Origin: Selenomonadales bacterium
GTDB taxonomy: Bacteria > Bacillota > Negativicutes > Selenomonadales > Selenomonadaceae
DNA: 64,000 bases
Direction of reading: 5' to 3'
Assembly (NCBI GenBank): GCA_900769615.1
Contig: CAAGHH010000026.1
Span: 124,001 to 188,000, forward strand
The notes beneath the pieces were generated by a model. That model did no database searches, was not told where the DNA came from, and saw nothing but the letters and a program-made list of their open reading frames with translations. Below, in pieces: positions 1-8,325 of this stretch (position 1 is the stretch's first letter; each line of letters opens with the position of its first letter). The position numbers and the translations under genes were made by a program.

Positions 1-27
1 CCCGCGTGGCTATGTATGCTGCGCGGG
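1..27. terminator. Inverted repeat at window edge, probable terminator stem
   Basis: A ten-pair stem (CCCGCG closing CGCGGG, continued by two wobble pairs and GC pairs) with a seven-base loop lies just past the stop of the leftward isomerase gene. If it is that gene's terminator, the T tract would fall left of position 1, outside the window. On the plus strand it is followed only by a weak T-rich stretch. Confidence 0.4.
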
Positions 28-68
28 ATTCTTTGAGGAAAAGTTATAATAAAACAGGGGAAGCAAAA

Positions 69-1559
69 TTAAGCAAAGGGATTTTCAGTTGGATAAAGCA
101 TGCCTTTTGGCTGATTAAACGCAATATCCTTAATGCCAAGATAATTGAAAATCGAGTAAATTGCTTTGCCAAAATGACCAAAAGCAACAGCGCCATGATG
201 CGGATAACGCTTTTCAATTAATACATGACGATAGAAGCGGCCCATTTCAGGGATAGCAAATACACCGATACCGCCAAAGGAATTGGTAGCTGCTGGCAGA
301 ACTTCGCCCTGAGCAATATAAGCTCTCAGCTGACCATCGGAAGTGCTTTGCAGACGGAAGAAAGTTATGTCGCCTGCGGCAATGTCGCCTTCCAAGGTGC
401 CACGAGTGAAATCAGGCGTATTGCCATCTTCTAACAGACGGTTCTGGATAAGCTGATATTTCACGCCGCCTTTGCGAAGCTTGCAAAGCGGGGTGTTGCC
501 ACAGTGAAAACCCATGAAGGTATCTTCAAGTTTATAGGAAGTATTTGGTTTGATATTTTCTTCGTAAAGATCTTTTGGTACGGAGTTATTGATATCAAGC
601 AGCGTAACAGCATCTTCACTGACACAAAGTCCAATGTATTCGCTAAGCGCACCGTAAATGTCAACTTCGCAGGAAACTGGAATGCCACGAGCTACCATTC
701 GGCTATTTACGTAGCATGGTTCAAAACCAAATTCTTTCGGGAAGGCTGGCCAGCATTTATCAGCAAAAGCTACATATTTACGAGCGCCTTTGTGTTCTTC
801 CATCCAATCAAGCAGGGTGAGCTCGAACTGAGCCATGCGTGGCAAGAGATCTGGGTAAGGATTGCCTTCAGTGCCAAGTTCTTTGCTCATATCAGCTACT
901 ACGTCTTTTATGCGTGGATCATCTTTATGAGCCCGATAAGCTACCAAAAGATCGAGTTCAGAGTTTTCTTCAATCTCAACCCCTAAATCATAGAGTGGCT
1001 GAATTGGTGCGTTGCAGGCAAAGAAATCCTGTGGACGTGGACCAAAAGTAATAATTTTAAGATCTTTTAAACCAAGCAAAGTGCGGGCAACCGGCTGGAA
1101 TTCAGCAATCATTTTAGCAATATCTTCAGCAGTGCCGACGGGATATTCAGGGATAAAGGCTTTTAGATGACGCATACCAAGGTTATAAGAGCAGTTGAGC
1201 ATGCCACAATAAGCATCGCCACGACCATTGATCAGGTTTTTACCGGTTTCTTCGGCAGCAGCTACATACATAACTGGACCATCAAATTCTTTAGCAATAA
1301 GTGTCTCAGGTGTTTCAGGACCAAAGTTGCCTAGGAAAACAACGAGGGCATTGCAGCCAGCTTCCTTGGCTTCTTTTACCGATTCTAACATATCTTTTTC
1401 GTTTTCAACGGTTTTCTTTACTTCGTAGAGAGAACCGTATTTTTTTGTATAAGCATCGACGATAGCTTGACGACGGTTTTCTGATAAAGAAATGATAAAG
1501 CAGTCACGGCTGACAGAAATGATACCGCATTTTACGGAAGGGATATTGCTCATTGTCAT
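69..1559 (-). CDS. L-fucose/L-arabinose isomerase family protein
   Basis: A 496-residue protein of the FucI/AraA-like sugar isomerase fold, which interconverts an aldose and a ketose with a divalent metal. The recognisable stretch is GIPVSCEVDIYGALSEYIG at about residues 295-315, which matches the segment of FucI-type enzymes carrying a metal-binding Glu; a GFHCGN motif and a His-rich C-terminal region (YPHHGAVAFGHFG) follow. The length is close to AraA (about 500). The start has an AGGAG site upstream; a second ATG two codons in is equally possible. It is divergent from the xylulokinase gene and shares its operator pattern, so it probably makes the ketose that the kinase phosphorylates. The exact sugar cannot be told from sequence. 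Confidence 0.8.
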   Translation of the reverse strand: MTMSNIPSVKCGIISVSRDCFIISLSENRRQAIVDAYTKKYGSLYEVKKTVENEKDMLESVKEAKEAGCNALVVFLGNFGPETPETLIAKEFDGPVMYVAAAEETGKNLINGRGDAYCGMLNCSYNLGMRHLKAFIPEYPVGTAEDIAKMIAEFQPVARTLLGLKDLKIITFGPRPQDFFACNAPIQPLYDLGVEIEENSELDLLVAYRAHKDDPRIKDVVADMSKELGTEGNPYPDLLPRMAQFELTLLDWMEEHKGARKYVAFADKCWPAFPKEFGFEPCYVNSRMVARGIPVSCEVDIYGALSEYIGLCVSEDAVTLLDINNSVPKDLYEENIKPNTSYKLEDTFMGFHCGNTPLCKLRKGGVKYQLIQNRLLEDGNTPDFTRGTLEGDIAAGDITFFRLQSTSDGQLRAYIAQGEVLPAATNSFGGIGVFAIPEMGRFYRHVLIEKRYPHHGAVAFGHFGKAIYSIFNYLGIKDIAFNQPKGMLYPTENPFA

Positions 1560-1606
1560 AGTAAAGCACTCCTTTTATTTAATACAACTAATACAACATT
1601 TTATAT

Positions 1607-1622
1607 GCGTGCCTATGCACAT
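1607..1622. promoter_or_regulatory. Operator-like palindrome for the isomerase promoter
   Basis: GCGTGC-CTAT-GCACAT is an inverted repeat sharing the half-site GCGTGC-N4-GCAC with the site at 1817-1832. It sits about +9 to +24 relative to the predicted leftward transcription start, a position where a bound repressor would block transcription. Confidence 0.55.
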
Positions 1623-1636
1623 TTAACTTGCTTAAA

Positions 1637-1665
1637 ATCATATCACCAGTTGATGTTAATGTCAA
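1637..1665 (-). promoter_or_regulatory. Promoter for the isomerase gene
   Basis: Read on the minus strand, a TTGACA -35 box (1665-1660) is separated by exactly 17 bases from a TATGAT -10 box (1642-1637). The predicted start of transcription is near 1630, giving a leader of about 70 bases. Confidence 0.65.
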
Positions 1666-1772
1666 TTGATTTATTCGATTTTATTTTATTTTTTAGCAAA
1701 ATTAGGGCTAATATATTATTAGTTGCTATTTTTACGCTGAAAAAACAAATGTTCAGAAAACTAAAAAAAGTG

Positions 1773-1801
1773 TTGCTTATTATTTTATCCTGTGATATAT
1801 T
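1773..1801 (+). promoter_or_regulatory. Promoter for the xylulokinase operon
   Basis: TTGCTT (-35) and TATATT (-10) are 17 bases apart, placing the start of transcription near 1808. The operator at 1817-1832 lies directly downstream. Confidence 0.55.
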
Positions 1802-1816
1802 GTTTACATGAGAACG

Positions 1817-1832
1817 GCGTGCATAAGCACGC
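1817..1832. promoter_or_regulatory. Operator palindrome for the xylulokinase operon
   Basis: GCGTGC-ATAA-GCACGC is a perfect six-base inverted repeat with a four-base spacer, about +10 to +25 from the predicted start. It repeats the half-sites of the palindrome at 1607-1622. A regulator acting at both promoters is inferred; the LacI-type protein at 5641 is the nearest candidate. Confidence 0.6.
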
Positions 1833-1878
1833 AAAGAATGATATGTAAATTTTATTAGCCAATAGGAGGAGAGCTATA

Positions 1879-3402
1879 ATGAGATATTTAATCGGTGTTG
1901 ATATTGGAACATCGGCGACTAAAACGGTTTTATTTGATGAGGAATGTCATGTTATTACGTCGGCTTCGCAGGAATATCCTTTGTATCAGCCTCAAAATGG
2001 CTGGGCAGAGCAGGAGCCGCTTGATTGGTATTGTGCTGTAGTCGCTACGATAAAACAGGTTATAAAAAAATCGGGAGTAGCTGCTGCTGATATTAAAGGA
2101 ATTGGTTTATCTGGTCAAATGCATGGCTTGGTTATGTTAAACAAAGCTAATGAAGTTATCCGACGGGCTATTATTTGGTGTGACCAGCGTACCGGCAAAG
2201 AGTGTGAAGAAATAACGGCTCGTGTTGGTGCTAAGCGTTTAATCGAAATAACAGCCAACCCTGCGCTGACTGGTTTTACGGCCTCAAAAATTTTATGGGT
2301 TCGCAATCATGAGGCAGAGAATTACAAGGCTTGTCGCCACGTATTATTGCCAAAAGATTATATTCGCTTCCGCATTACCGGTGATTTTGCTACTGAAGTT
2401 TCTGATGCTAGCGGTATGCAGTTATTAGATGTTCCTAATCGTTGCTGGTCACAGGAAATTTTGGAAAAGTTGGAAATAGATCCTAGCTGGCTGCCAAAAG
2501 TTTATGAATCACCGGAAGTAACTGGCACGGTAAGTGAGGAATTTGCGGCTAAAACTGGACTAACAACAGCGACAATAGTCGTTGGTGGTGCTGGTGATAA
2601 CGCCGCCGCTGCTGTTGGTACAGGTATAGTGCAGGACGGTAAAGCATTTACGACTATCGGCACTAGTGGCGTAGTATTTGCGCATACGAGCAAGCCGTTG
2701 ATTGACCCTAAAGGCAGAGTGCATACTTTTTGTTGTGCTGTTCCTGGCTGCTGGCATGTTATGGGTGTCACTCAGGCAGCGGGACTTTCTTTAAAATGGT
2801 TCCGCGATAATTTAGCGGAGAAATTTAAAGATGAAGCGTCACTAAAAGGAATTGATGTTTATGATTTAATCAATGAAGCTATAGCAAAAATTCCTATCGG
2901 CAGTCGCCGGCTTATTTATCTGCCGTATCTTATGGGTGAGCGGACACCGCATCTGAATCCAAATTGCCGTGGCGTGTTCTTTGGTTTGTCAGCTATTCAT
3001 ACTAAAGCTGATATGTTGCGTGCTGTTATGGAAGGCGTTAGTTATTCATTAACGGATTGTTTGGATGTATTACAGGAAATGAAAGTATCAGTAAATGAGA
3101 TGATGGCTTGCGGCGGTGGTGGCAAAAGCCGGATATGGCGTCAGATGTTAGCAGATATGTACGGTTGTGAGGTAAAAACAATTAAGGCGCAGGAAGGTCC
3201 GGCACTAGGCGTAGCTATTTTAGCTGGTGTTGGTGCAGGTATCTTTAAGGATGTTCCATCGGCTTGCAAGACCTTTATTGAGCAGGATACTTGGTGCCAG
3301 CCAGAGCCGGCAGCGCAGGCCTATTATGAAAAAGGGCATAAACTTTATAAGAAGCTTTATACTGAGCTAAAGGATAGCTTTGATGTATTAGCAAGTCTTT
3401 AA
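1879..3402 (+). CDS. xylB: Xylulokinase (FGGY carbohydrate kinase)
   Basis: A 507-residue FGGY-family kinase that phosphorylates D-xylulose (or a related ketose) with ATP in the cytoplasm. The N-terminal nucleotide motif is GVDIGTSATKTVLFD at residues 6-20; LSGQMHGLV (78-85) and WCDQRT (100-105) are substrate-side motifs typical of xylulokinase; GGAGDN contains the probable catalytic base Asp240; ACGGGGKSRIWRQ near residue 410 is the second ATP motif. The length matches the family. An AGGAGGAG site lies at a good distance before the ATG. It leads an operon with the sugar porter and a DUF4867 gene. No xylose isomerase gene is in the window, so the FucI-like enzyme opposite may supply the substrate. 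Confidence 0.9.
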   Translation: MRYLIGVDIGTSATKTVLFDEECHVITSASQEYPLYQPQNGWAEQEPLDWYCAVVATIKQVIKKSGVAAADIKGIGLSGQMHGLVMLNKANEVIRRAIIWCDQRTGKECEEITARVGAKRLIEITANPALTGFTASKILWVRNHEAENYKACRHVLLPKDYIRFRITGDFATEVSDASGMQLLDVPNRCWSQEILEKLEIDPSWLPKVYESPEVTGTVSEEFAAKTGLTTATIVVGGAGDNAAAAVGTGIVQDGKAFTTIGTSGVVFAHTSKPLIDPKGRVHTFCCAVPGCWHVMGVTQAAGLSLKWFRDNLAEKFKDEASLKGIDVYDLINEAIAKIPIGSRRLIYLPYLMGERTPHLNPNCRGVFFGLSAIHTKADMLRAVMEGVSYSLTDCLDVLQEMKVSVNEMMACGGGGKSRIWRQMLADMYGCEVKTIKAQEGPALGVAILAGVGAGIFKDVPSACKTFIEQDTWCQPEPAAQAYYEKGHKLYKKLYTELKDSFDVLASL

Positions 3403-3451
3403 TAACAATATAGGATTATTTATTTAGGTTAGCAGAAAGGTTGTTGCTATT

Positions 3452-4864
3452 ATGGAGAGTACAGCAAGAATGTCTGATGCGAGAACAGCAAAGAGCGTAT
3501 CTCGTCTTCGTTTTTTCATCTATTTTGCCGCTGGTATGGCAGGTCTGCTCTTTGGGTTGGATCAGGGCGTAATCTCAGGAGCATTGCCGTTCATTAGTCA
3601 GGAATGGAATCTTGATAGCAGCTCGCAAGAATGGGTTGTAAGTTCAATGATGGTTGGCGCTGCGGTTGGTGCTTTGGTAGCTTCTTATTTAGCAAAAAAA
3701 ATTGGTCGTAAAAAAAGTTTGGTCATTGGTGCAGGGTTGTTTATAATTGGTTCCGTTGGTTCAGGCTTGGCACCAACTGTTGATATTTTGATTGGTTCAA
3801 GACTTATATTAGGTCTTTCTGTTGGTATTGCTTCTTATACGGCACCATTATATTTAGCCGAGATGGCGGATAAAGATGCGCGTGGCAAGGTAATATCAGG
3901 TTATCAGCTGATGGTAACTGTTGGTATTTTAGTAGCATTCCTTTCCGATACAGCCTTTAGTTATACTGGTAATTGGCGGATGATGTTGATGGTTATTGCT
4001 ATCCCGGCAGTTATTCTCATCCTGACAGTAGCTAAATTGCCGGATAGTCCGCGTTGGCTGGCAGCTGTTGGTCGTTTAGAGGAAAGCTCCGCAGTTATTA
4101 ATGCATTAAGTGTCAGCAAAGAGGCCGCAGCTGAAGAATTGGCTGATATAAAAGAAGCTTTAACCGTAAAGCAAGCTGGCTGGAAACTATTTAAATCCAA
4201 TAAAAATGTCCGTCGGGCCGTGTTTTTAGGCGTGCTGTTGCAGGCAATGCAGCAATTTACCGGTTTTAACGTTATAATGTATTATTCACCTAAAATTTTG
4301 AGCTTGGCAGGTTTTTCCAGCACCGAAGATCAGATGATAGGTACAGTTATCAATGGTATTGTATTTACGTTGTCGACATTTATTGCTATTTGGCTGGTTG
4401 ATAAATCTGGTCGTAAGCTACTGCTAAAGGCAGGTTTTGCGGTTATGGCACTTTCGATGCTGGTTGTTGGTTATTGCATGTCAATATTAGAAGCAGGTAA
4501 TGCGCCATTAAGTGTTTCGTATTTAGCAGCTATCATGACAATGGTAAGTATCGCTGGTTTTGGCATGAGTGCTGGTCCTATCGTCTGGGTGCTTTGCTCA
4601 GAAATTCAGCCGCTTAAGAGTCGCGAGTTTGGTATAGCTTGTTCGACGATGACTAACTGGATTACCTGTGCTATCGTTGGCGCTACCTTCCTTACTTTGG
4701 TTGACAGCTTAGGTTCAGCGCATACTTTTTGGCTTTATGCATTATTAAATGGTCTTTTTATCGTGCTTACTATTGGTTATGTGCCAGAAACCAAGAATGT
4801 ATCTTTGGAAAAAATCGAGCAGAATCTTATGTCCGGCGAAAAGTTGCGCCATATTGGCTGCTGA
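3452..4864 (+). CDS. Sugar porter, MFS (XylE/AraE type)
   Basis: A 470-residue twelve-helix proton-coupled sugar transporter of the inner membrane. Signature motifs are GLDQGVISGALPFI in the first helix, RLILGLSVGIAS, LPDSPRWL at the end of the first half (the PESPR-like motif), QQFTGFNVIMYYSP in helix 7 (sugar-binding Gln-Gln), VDKSGRKLLL, and PETKNVSLEKIE at the C-terminus. It follows the kinase gene by about 50 bases, consistent with one operon importing the sugar that the isomerase and kinase process. The substrate, perhaps a pentose, is inferred from neighbours. Confidence 0.9.
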   Translation: MESTARMSDARTAKSVSRLRFFIYFAAGMAGLLFGLDQGVISGALPFISQEWNLDSSSQEWVVSSMMVGAAVGALVASYLAKKIGRKKSLVIGAGLFIIGSVGSGLAPTVDILIGSRLILGLSVGIASYTAPLYLAEMADKDARGKVISGYQLMVTVGILVAFLSDTAFSYTGNWRMMLMVIAIPAVILILTVAKLPDSPRWLAAVGRLEESSAVINALSVSKEAAAEELADIKEALTVKQAGWKLFKSNKNVRRAVFLGVLLQAMQQFTGFNVIMYYSPKILSLAGFSSTEDQMIGTVINGIVFTLSTFIAIWLVDKSGRKLLLKAGFAVMALSMLVVGYCMSILEAGNAPLSVSYLAAIMTMVSIAGFGMSAGPIVWVLCSEIQPLKSREFGIACSTMTNWITCAIVGATFLTLVDSLGSAHTFWLYALLNGLFIVLTIGYVPETKNVSLEKIEQNLMSGEKLRHIGC

Positions 4865-4894
4865 TGTTAATGGTTATAATGGAGGCGTTTGATT

Positions 4895-5515
4895 ATGAAG
4901 TCAGTAAATGATAAAGAATTTATTACCTTTGGTCGAGTTTTGGATTTAGATGTAACAGCCTTTGCTAAGGCTATAAATGCTCATCCTGCAATCCCGCAAG
5001 GTCAGGTCGTTTATGAACCGTCGGTAGCTGAGTTTGAATCTTTGCCATTGTTTGAAGAACTTGCAGCGAAAGTCTATGGCGAGATGCCAATAGAATTTGG
5101 TTATTGCAGCGGCTGGAATGAAAAGTTAAATGCCGTAGAATATCATCGCAGCTCAGAAATTGATATTGCCGCCACGGATATGATACTGATGTTAGGTTGT
5201 CAGCAGGATATAGATTATAAATCCAATACGTATGATACGGGAAATATAGAATGTTTCTTTGTACCGGCTGGCACGGCAGTGGAGCTTTATGCTACTACTT
5301 TGCATTATGCACCGTGCAGTGTTGCTGGCAAAGAATTTCGTTGTGGTGTAGTGTTGCCGAAAGGAACTAATGAGACTTTGCAAAAGCCAGCTGACAGCAA
5401 AGGCGAAAATAGATTGCTGTTTGCGGTTAATAAATGGCTCATTGCGCATAAAGATAGTGGTCTTGAGGCTGATGGTGCGTTTATTGGTCTTAATGGCAAG
5501 AATATATCGCTTTGA
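4895..5515 (+). CDS. DUF4867 family protein
   Basis: A 206-residue cytoplasmic protein that I recognise as DUF4867, a family often found in sugar catabolic operons and possibly cupin-like. Its C-terminal half (ECFFVPAGTAVELYATTLHYAPC) resembles a beta-barrel with conserved His and Glu, so a metal-binding sugar isomerase or mutarotase role is possible but not shown. The ATG at 4895 is preferred to the TTG at 4889 because the GGAGG at 4881-4885 is nine bases before it. A terminator follows, marking the end of the operon. Confidence 0.7.
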   Translation: MKSVNDKEFITFGRVLDLDVTAFAKAINAHPAIPQGQVVYEPSVAEFESLPLFEELAAKVYGEMPIEFGYCSGWNEKLNAVEYHRSSEIDIAATDMILMLGCQQDIDYKSNTYDTGNIECFFVPAGTAVELYATTLHYAPCSVAGKEFRCGVVLPKGTNETLQKPADSKGENRLLFAVNKWLIAHKDSGLEADGAFIGLNGKNISL

Positions 5516-5529
5516 TGAACTTAATATGG

Positions 5530-5553
5530 GGGCTGCGGTTAGCAGCCCTTTTT
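5530..5553 (+). terminator. Rho-independent terminator of the sugar operon
   Basis: GGGCTGC and GCAGCCC pair around a five-base loop and are followed directly by a T run. Confidence 0.85.
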
Positions 5554-5600
5554 ATTTTTAGGAAAATTTTTGAATACCACACAATATATATGGTAGAATA

Positions 5601-5610
5601 TCGTTAACGA
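5601..5610. promoter_or_regulatory. Palindrome before the LacI-type gene
   Basis: TCGTTAACGA is a perfect ten-base palindrome with a TA centre, 31 bases before the regulator's start. It could be an autoregulatory site. It does not share the GCGTGC half-sites seen at the structural gene promoters. Confidence 0.35.
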
Positions 5611-5640
5611 GAGTTGTAGGAAATAAGGAAAGTTGATGAT

Positions 5641-6660
5641 GTGATGGTTACAATGAAAAAAATTGCTGAGATATGCGGCGTATCGCGAGGAACCGTTGAC
5701 AGAGCCTTAAATGGCCGTGGCCGCGTAAATGCTGAAACGGCGCAGAATATATTGGAAGTAGCTAAACAGCTAGGCTATGAACCAAATCCTGCTGGCAAAG
5801 CATTAGCCGCCCGTAAAAACAGACCAGTTATTGGTGTAGTTATACCATCTGAAGGCAATCCTTTTTTTGATGAAGTGCTGCATGGTATGCAGGTAGCAGC
5901 TAAGGAATACGCTATATATGGACTGCAAATAAAGTATTTTACGATGAAAGGCTATGATGCCGATAAACAGCTGAAATTGCTAAATGACATTCAAGCTGAT
6001 ATAAATGCGTTGATTATTAACCCGATAAATGAAAAAAGCATTGCCGATAAAATAAATGAAATGGTAGACGCGGGAATATTTGTCGTTACCGTAAATAATG
6101 ATATTGATGCTACCAAAAGACATTGTTATGTCGGCAGTGATTATTATAATGGTGGTATTACTGCCTGTGCTTTGCTGGAGGCATTAGTAGGCAAAAAAGC
6201 TAATGTAGCCATCGTTTTAGGCAGTAAAAATGTTTTGGGGCATAGTCAGCGTTTGGCTGGCTTTAAGCACCGAATGGAGCGAATACCCGATTTTAAAATT
6301 GTTGAAACTATTGAAAATAATGATGATGATATATTAGCTTATGAAACTACCAAAGAGCTCTTGGAAAAACAGCCAAATATCGATGCTATAAGCATTCTGG
6401 CGGCAGGTGTCTATGGTGTATGCCGGGCAGTTATGCAGCTTCCAGAAGAAAAAAGACCCTTGGTGATTGCTTTTGATACAGTACCAACTACAGTAGAGAT
6501 GATGCGTTTTGGGGTAATCAAGGCGACAATTTATCAGCATCCTTATCGACAGGGACATGGTGCGGTTAGCCGTGCTTTTGAATATTTGGTAAATGGCCGC
6601 ATGCCATATAAAGATTCATTCGTTTTAAAAAATGAAATAAAGCTTTATGAAAATTTATAA
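5641..6660 (+). CDS. LacI family transcriptional regulator
   Basis: A 339-residue repressor-type protein. Residues 5-25 form the LacI helix-turn-helix (KKIAEICGVSRGTVDRALN), with Asp in place of the more usual Ser of the VSRALN motif; the hinge helix NPAGKALAARK follows. From residue 62 (VIGVVIPSEGNPFFDEV) to the end is a periplasmic-binding-protein-like sugar sensor domain. The start may be GTG 5641 or the next codon, ATG 5644; an AAGGA site lies upstream of both. It follows the pentose-type operon and is flanked by its own terminators, so it probably controls the locus, with the matched palindromes at 1607 and 1817 as candidate targets. Confidence 0.85.
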   Translation: MMVTMKKIAEICGVSRGTVDRALNGRGRVNAETAQNILEVAKQLGYEPNPAGKALAARKNRPVIGVVIPSEGNPFFDEVLHGMQVAAKEYAIYGLQIKYFTMKGYDADKQLKLLNDIQADINALIINPINEKSIADKINEMVDAGIFVVTVNNDIDATKRHCYVGSDYYNGGITACALLEALVGKKANVAIVLGSKNVLGHSQRLAGFKHRMERIPDFKIVETIENNDDDILAYETTKELLEKQPNIDAISILAAGVYGVCRAVMQLPEEKRPLVIAFDTVPTTVEMMRFGVIKATIYQHPYRQGHGAVSRAFEYLVNGRMPYKDSFVLKNEIKLYENL

Positions 6661-6663
6661 ATA

Positions 6664-6693
6664 AAATCCGTGTGTTTTTTAACGCACGGATTT
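6664..6693 (+). terminator. Terminator after the LacI-type gene
   Basis: AAATCCGTGTG pairs with CGCACGGATTT (one wobble) around a T-rich loop; the 3' side is only moderately T-rich. Confidence 0.6.
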
Positions 6694-6751
6694 GCTATTA
6701 TAAAAGATATTAGCTATAATTGAACCGATAAAATATTACGAGGTGTTTTAA

Positions 6752-7243
6752 TTGCATATTGTATTAATAGAGCCGGAGATACCTGGCAATACAGGAAATA
6801 TTGCCCGCCTTTGTGCAGCAACTGGTATCGAGCTGCATTTAGTAAAACCACTGGGGTTTTCTACTGATGATAAACATTTAAAACGGGCAGGGCTTGATTA
6901 TTGGCATTTGGTCAAAGTGCATTATCATGAAAATTTTGCTGAAGTCTTAGAAAAATATCAAGGGCATAAATTTTACTATTGTTCAACGAAAGCTCCCCAT
7001 TCCTATACGGATGTAGAATTTGGTCATGATGATATGCTGGTGTTTGGCAAAGAGTCTGCTGGGATTCCGGAGACAATTTTAAATGAAAATTGGGATAGCT
7101 GTGTCAGAATCCCCATGATTGAAGAAGCTAGGTCGCTTAATTTATCTAATTCAGTAGCTATTGTTGCTTATGAAGCTTTGCGACAGCAAAATTTTTCAGC
7201 TCTAGCTGAAAAGGGACCAGGACTTAGAATGTGGAATAAGTGA
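6752..7243 (+). CDS. trmL: tRNA (cytidine(34)-2'-O)-methyltransferase
   Basis: A 163-residue SPOUT methyltransferase that 2'-O-methylates the wobble base of leucine tRNAs using S-adenosylmethionine. The three knot motifs are present: EPEIPGNTGNIARLC (residues 7-21), DDMLVFGKESAGIP near residue 90, and IPMIEEARSLNLSNSVAIV near residue 122. Size and motif order match TrmL. The start is TTG, supported by a GAGGTG site eight bases upstream. It sits just before murB. Confidence 0.9.
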   Translation: MHIVLIEPEIPGNTGNIARLCAATGIELHLVKPLGFSTDDKHLKRAGLDYWHLVKVHYHENFAEVLEKYQGHKFYYCSTKAPHSYTDVEFGHDDMLVFGKESAGIPETILNENWDSCVRIPMIEEARSLNLSNSVAIVAYEALRQQNFSALAEKGPGLRMWNK

Positions 7244-7277
7244 TTTGTTTATAGTTTATAGATAGGAATGAATTATA

Positions 7278-8198
7278 TTGAATAATCAGGCTAAATTTGT
7301 CAAAGAATGTCAGGCATTTTTAAAGCCAGAACAGCTTATGTTAAATGAACCGATGAGCAAGCATACAACCTTTAAAATAGGTGGACCGGCGGATTGTTTA
7401 ATTTTTCCGGCTAGTATTTATGAAGTGCAGCAGCTTTTGCGGTTAGTAAGTAAATATGAACTGCCACTTACGGTTTTAGGCAATGGGTCCAACGTGCTGG
7501 TACGTGACAAGGGAATTAGGGGCGTCGTTATCAAATTTGCTGAGCCAATGGCAAGCATTAATTGTGATGGCAATCGCATTATTGCTGGTGCTGGCGCGAT
7601 GCTTAAAGATGTATCAGCGGTTGCGGCTGATAATGCTTTAACGGGACTGGAATATGCTTGCGGCATCCCTGGAAGTATTGGCGGAGCAGTATTCATGAAC
7701 GCTGGTGCCTATGATGGTGAAACCAAGAATGTAGCTGATGTTGTGCGGACCGTCACTAAGGCTGGTGAAGTAAAAATTTATCAGCGTGATGAATTGGATC
7801 TAGGCTATCGGCATAGTGCTTTTCAAGATAATGGCGAAATTATTTGTGAAGTTGAGCTTTTGCTTGAGACAGGTGATAAAGCAGCTATTGATACTAAAAT
7901 TGCTGACTTTACCAGAAGGCGTGAAAGCAAGCAGCCACTGGAACTTCCTAGTGCTGGCAGTACCTTTAAACGGCCAACAGGATATTTTGCAGGGACACTC
8001 ATTGATGAAACTGGATTAAAAGGACTTAGAGTAGGCGGGGCTGAGGTATCGACTAAACATGCTGGCTTTGTCGTAAATGCCGATCATGCTACGGCGGCTG
8101 ATGTAATTAACCTTATTAATGAAGTACAGCGGCGGGTTAAAGCTAAACATGGCGTAGATCTTTATCCTGAGGTTCGCATCATTGGCGATAATAATTAA
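7278..8198 (+). CDS. murB: UDP-N-acetylenolpyruvoylglucosamine reductase
   Basis: A 306-residue FAD enzyme that reduces UDP-GlcNAc-enolpyruvate to UDP-MurNAc in cytoplasmic peptidoglycan synthesis. FAD-binding motifs are TTFKIGGPAD (30-39), GNGSNVLVRD near 70 and GIPGSIGGAVFMNAGAYDGE near 130. SAGSTFKRP near 227 carries the catalytic Ser and VDLYPEVRIIG near the end carries the catalytic Glu. It is the shorter class II form common in Firmicutes. The start is TTG with an AGGAATG site. A terminator follows. Confidence 0.95.
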   Translation: MNNQAKFVKECQAFLKPEQLMLNEPMSKHTTFKIGGPADCLIFPASIYEVQQLLRLVSKYELPLTVLGNGSNVLVRDKGIRGVVIKFAEPMASINCDGNRIIAGAGAMLKDVSAVAADNALTGLEYACGIPGSIGGAVFMNAGAYDGETKNVADVVRTVTKAGEVKIYQRDELDLGYRHSAFQDNGEIICEVELLLETGDKAAIDTKIADFTRRRESKQPLELPSAGSTFKRPTGYFAGTLIDETGLKGLRVGGAEVSTKHAGFVVNADHATAADVINLINEVQRRVKAKHGVDLYPEVRIIGDNN

Positions 8199-8214
8199 AT
8201 AAGTTAAGTATCGG

Positions 8215-8250
8215 AAACCATTGAAATAAGCAATTATTTTGATGGTTTTT
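8215..8250 (+). terminator. Terminator after murB
   Basis: AAACCAT pairs with ATGGTTT, with an inner AAATAA/TTATTT stem, followed by a T-rich stretch. Confidence 0.65.
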
Positions 8251-8325
8251 TATTTATTAGGCAGGAATTTTTATAGCATAATCAGAATATTACCAATATA
8301 AAGATATCGGAAGGAGTGGAGTCTT

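Noticed and set aside
504..986. 160-codon plus-strand ORF opposite the isomerase gene
   Set aside because: The minus-strand gene is a clear isomerase; this frame has no start site and no recognisable domain.
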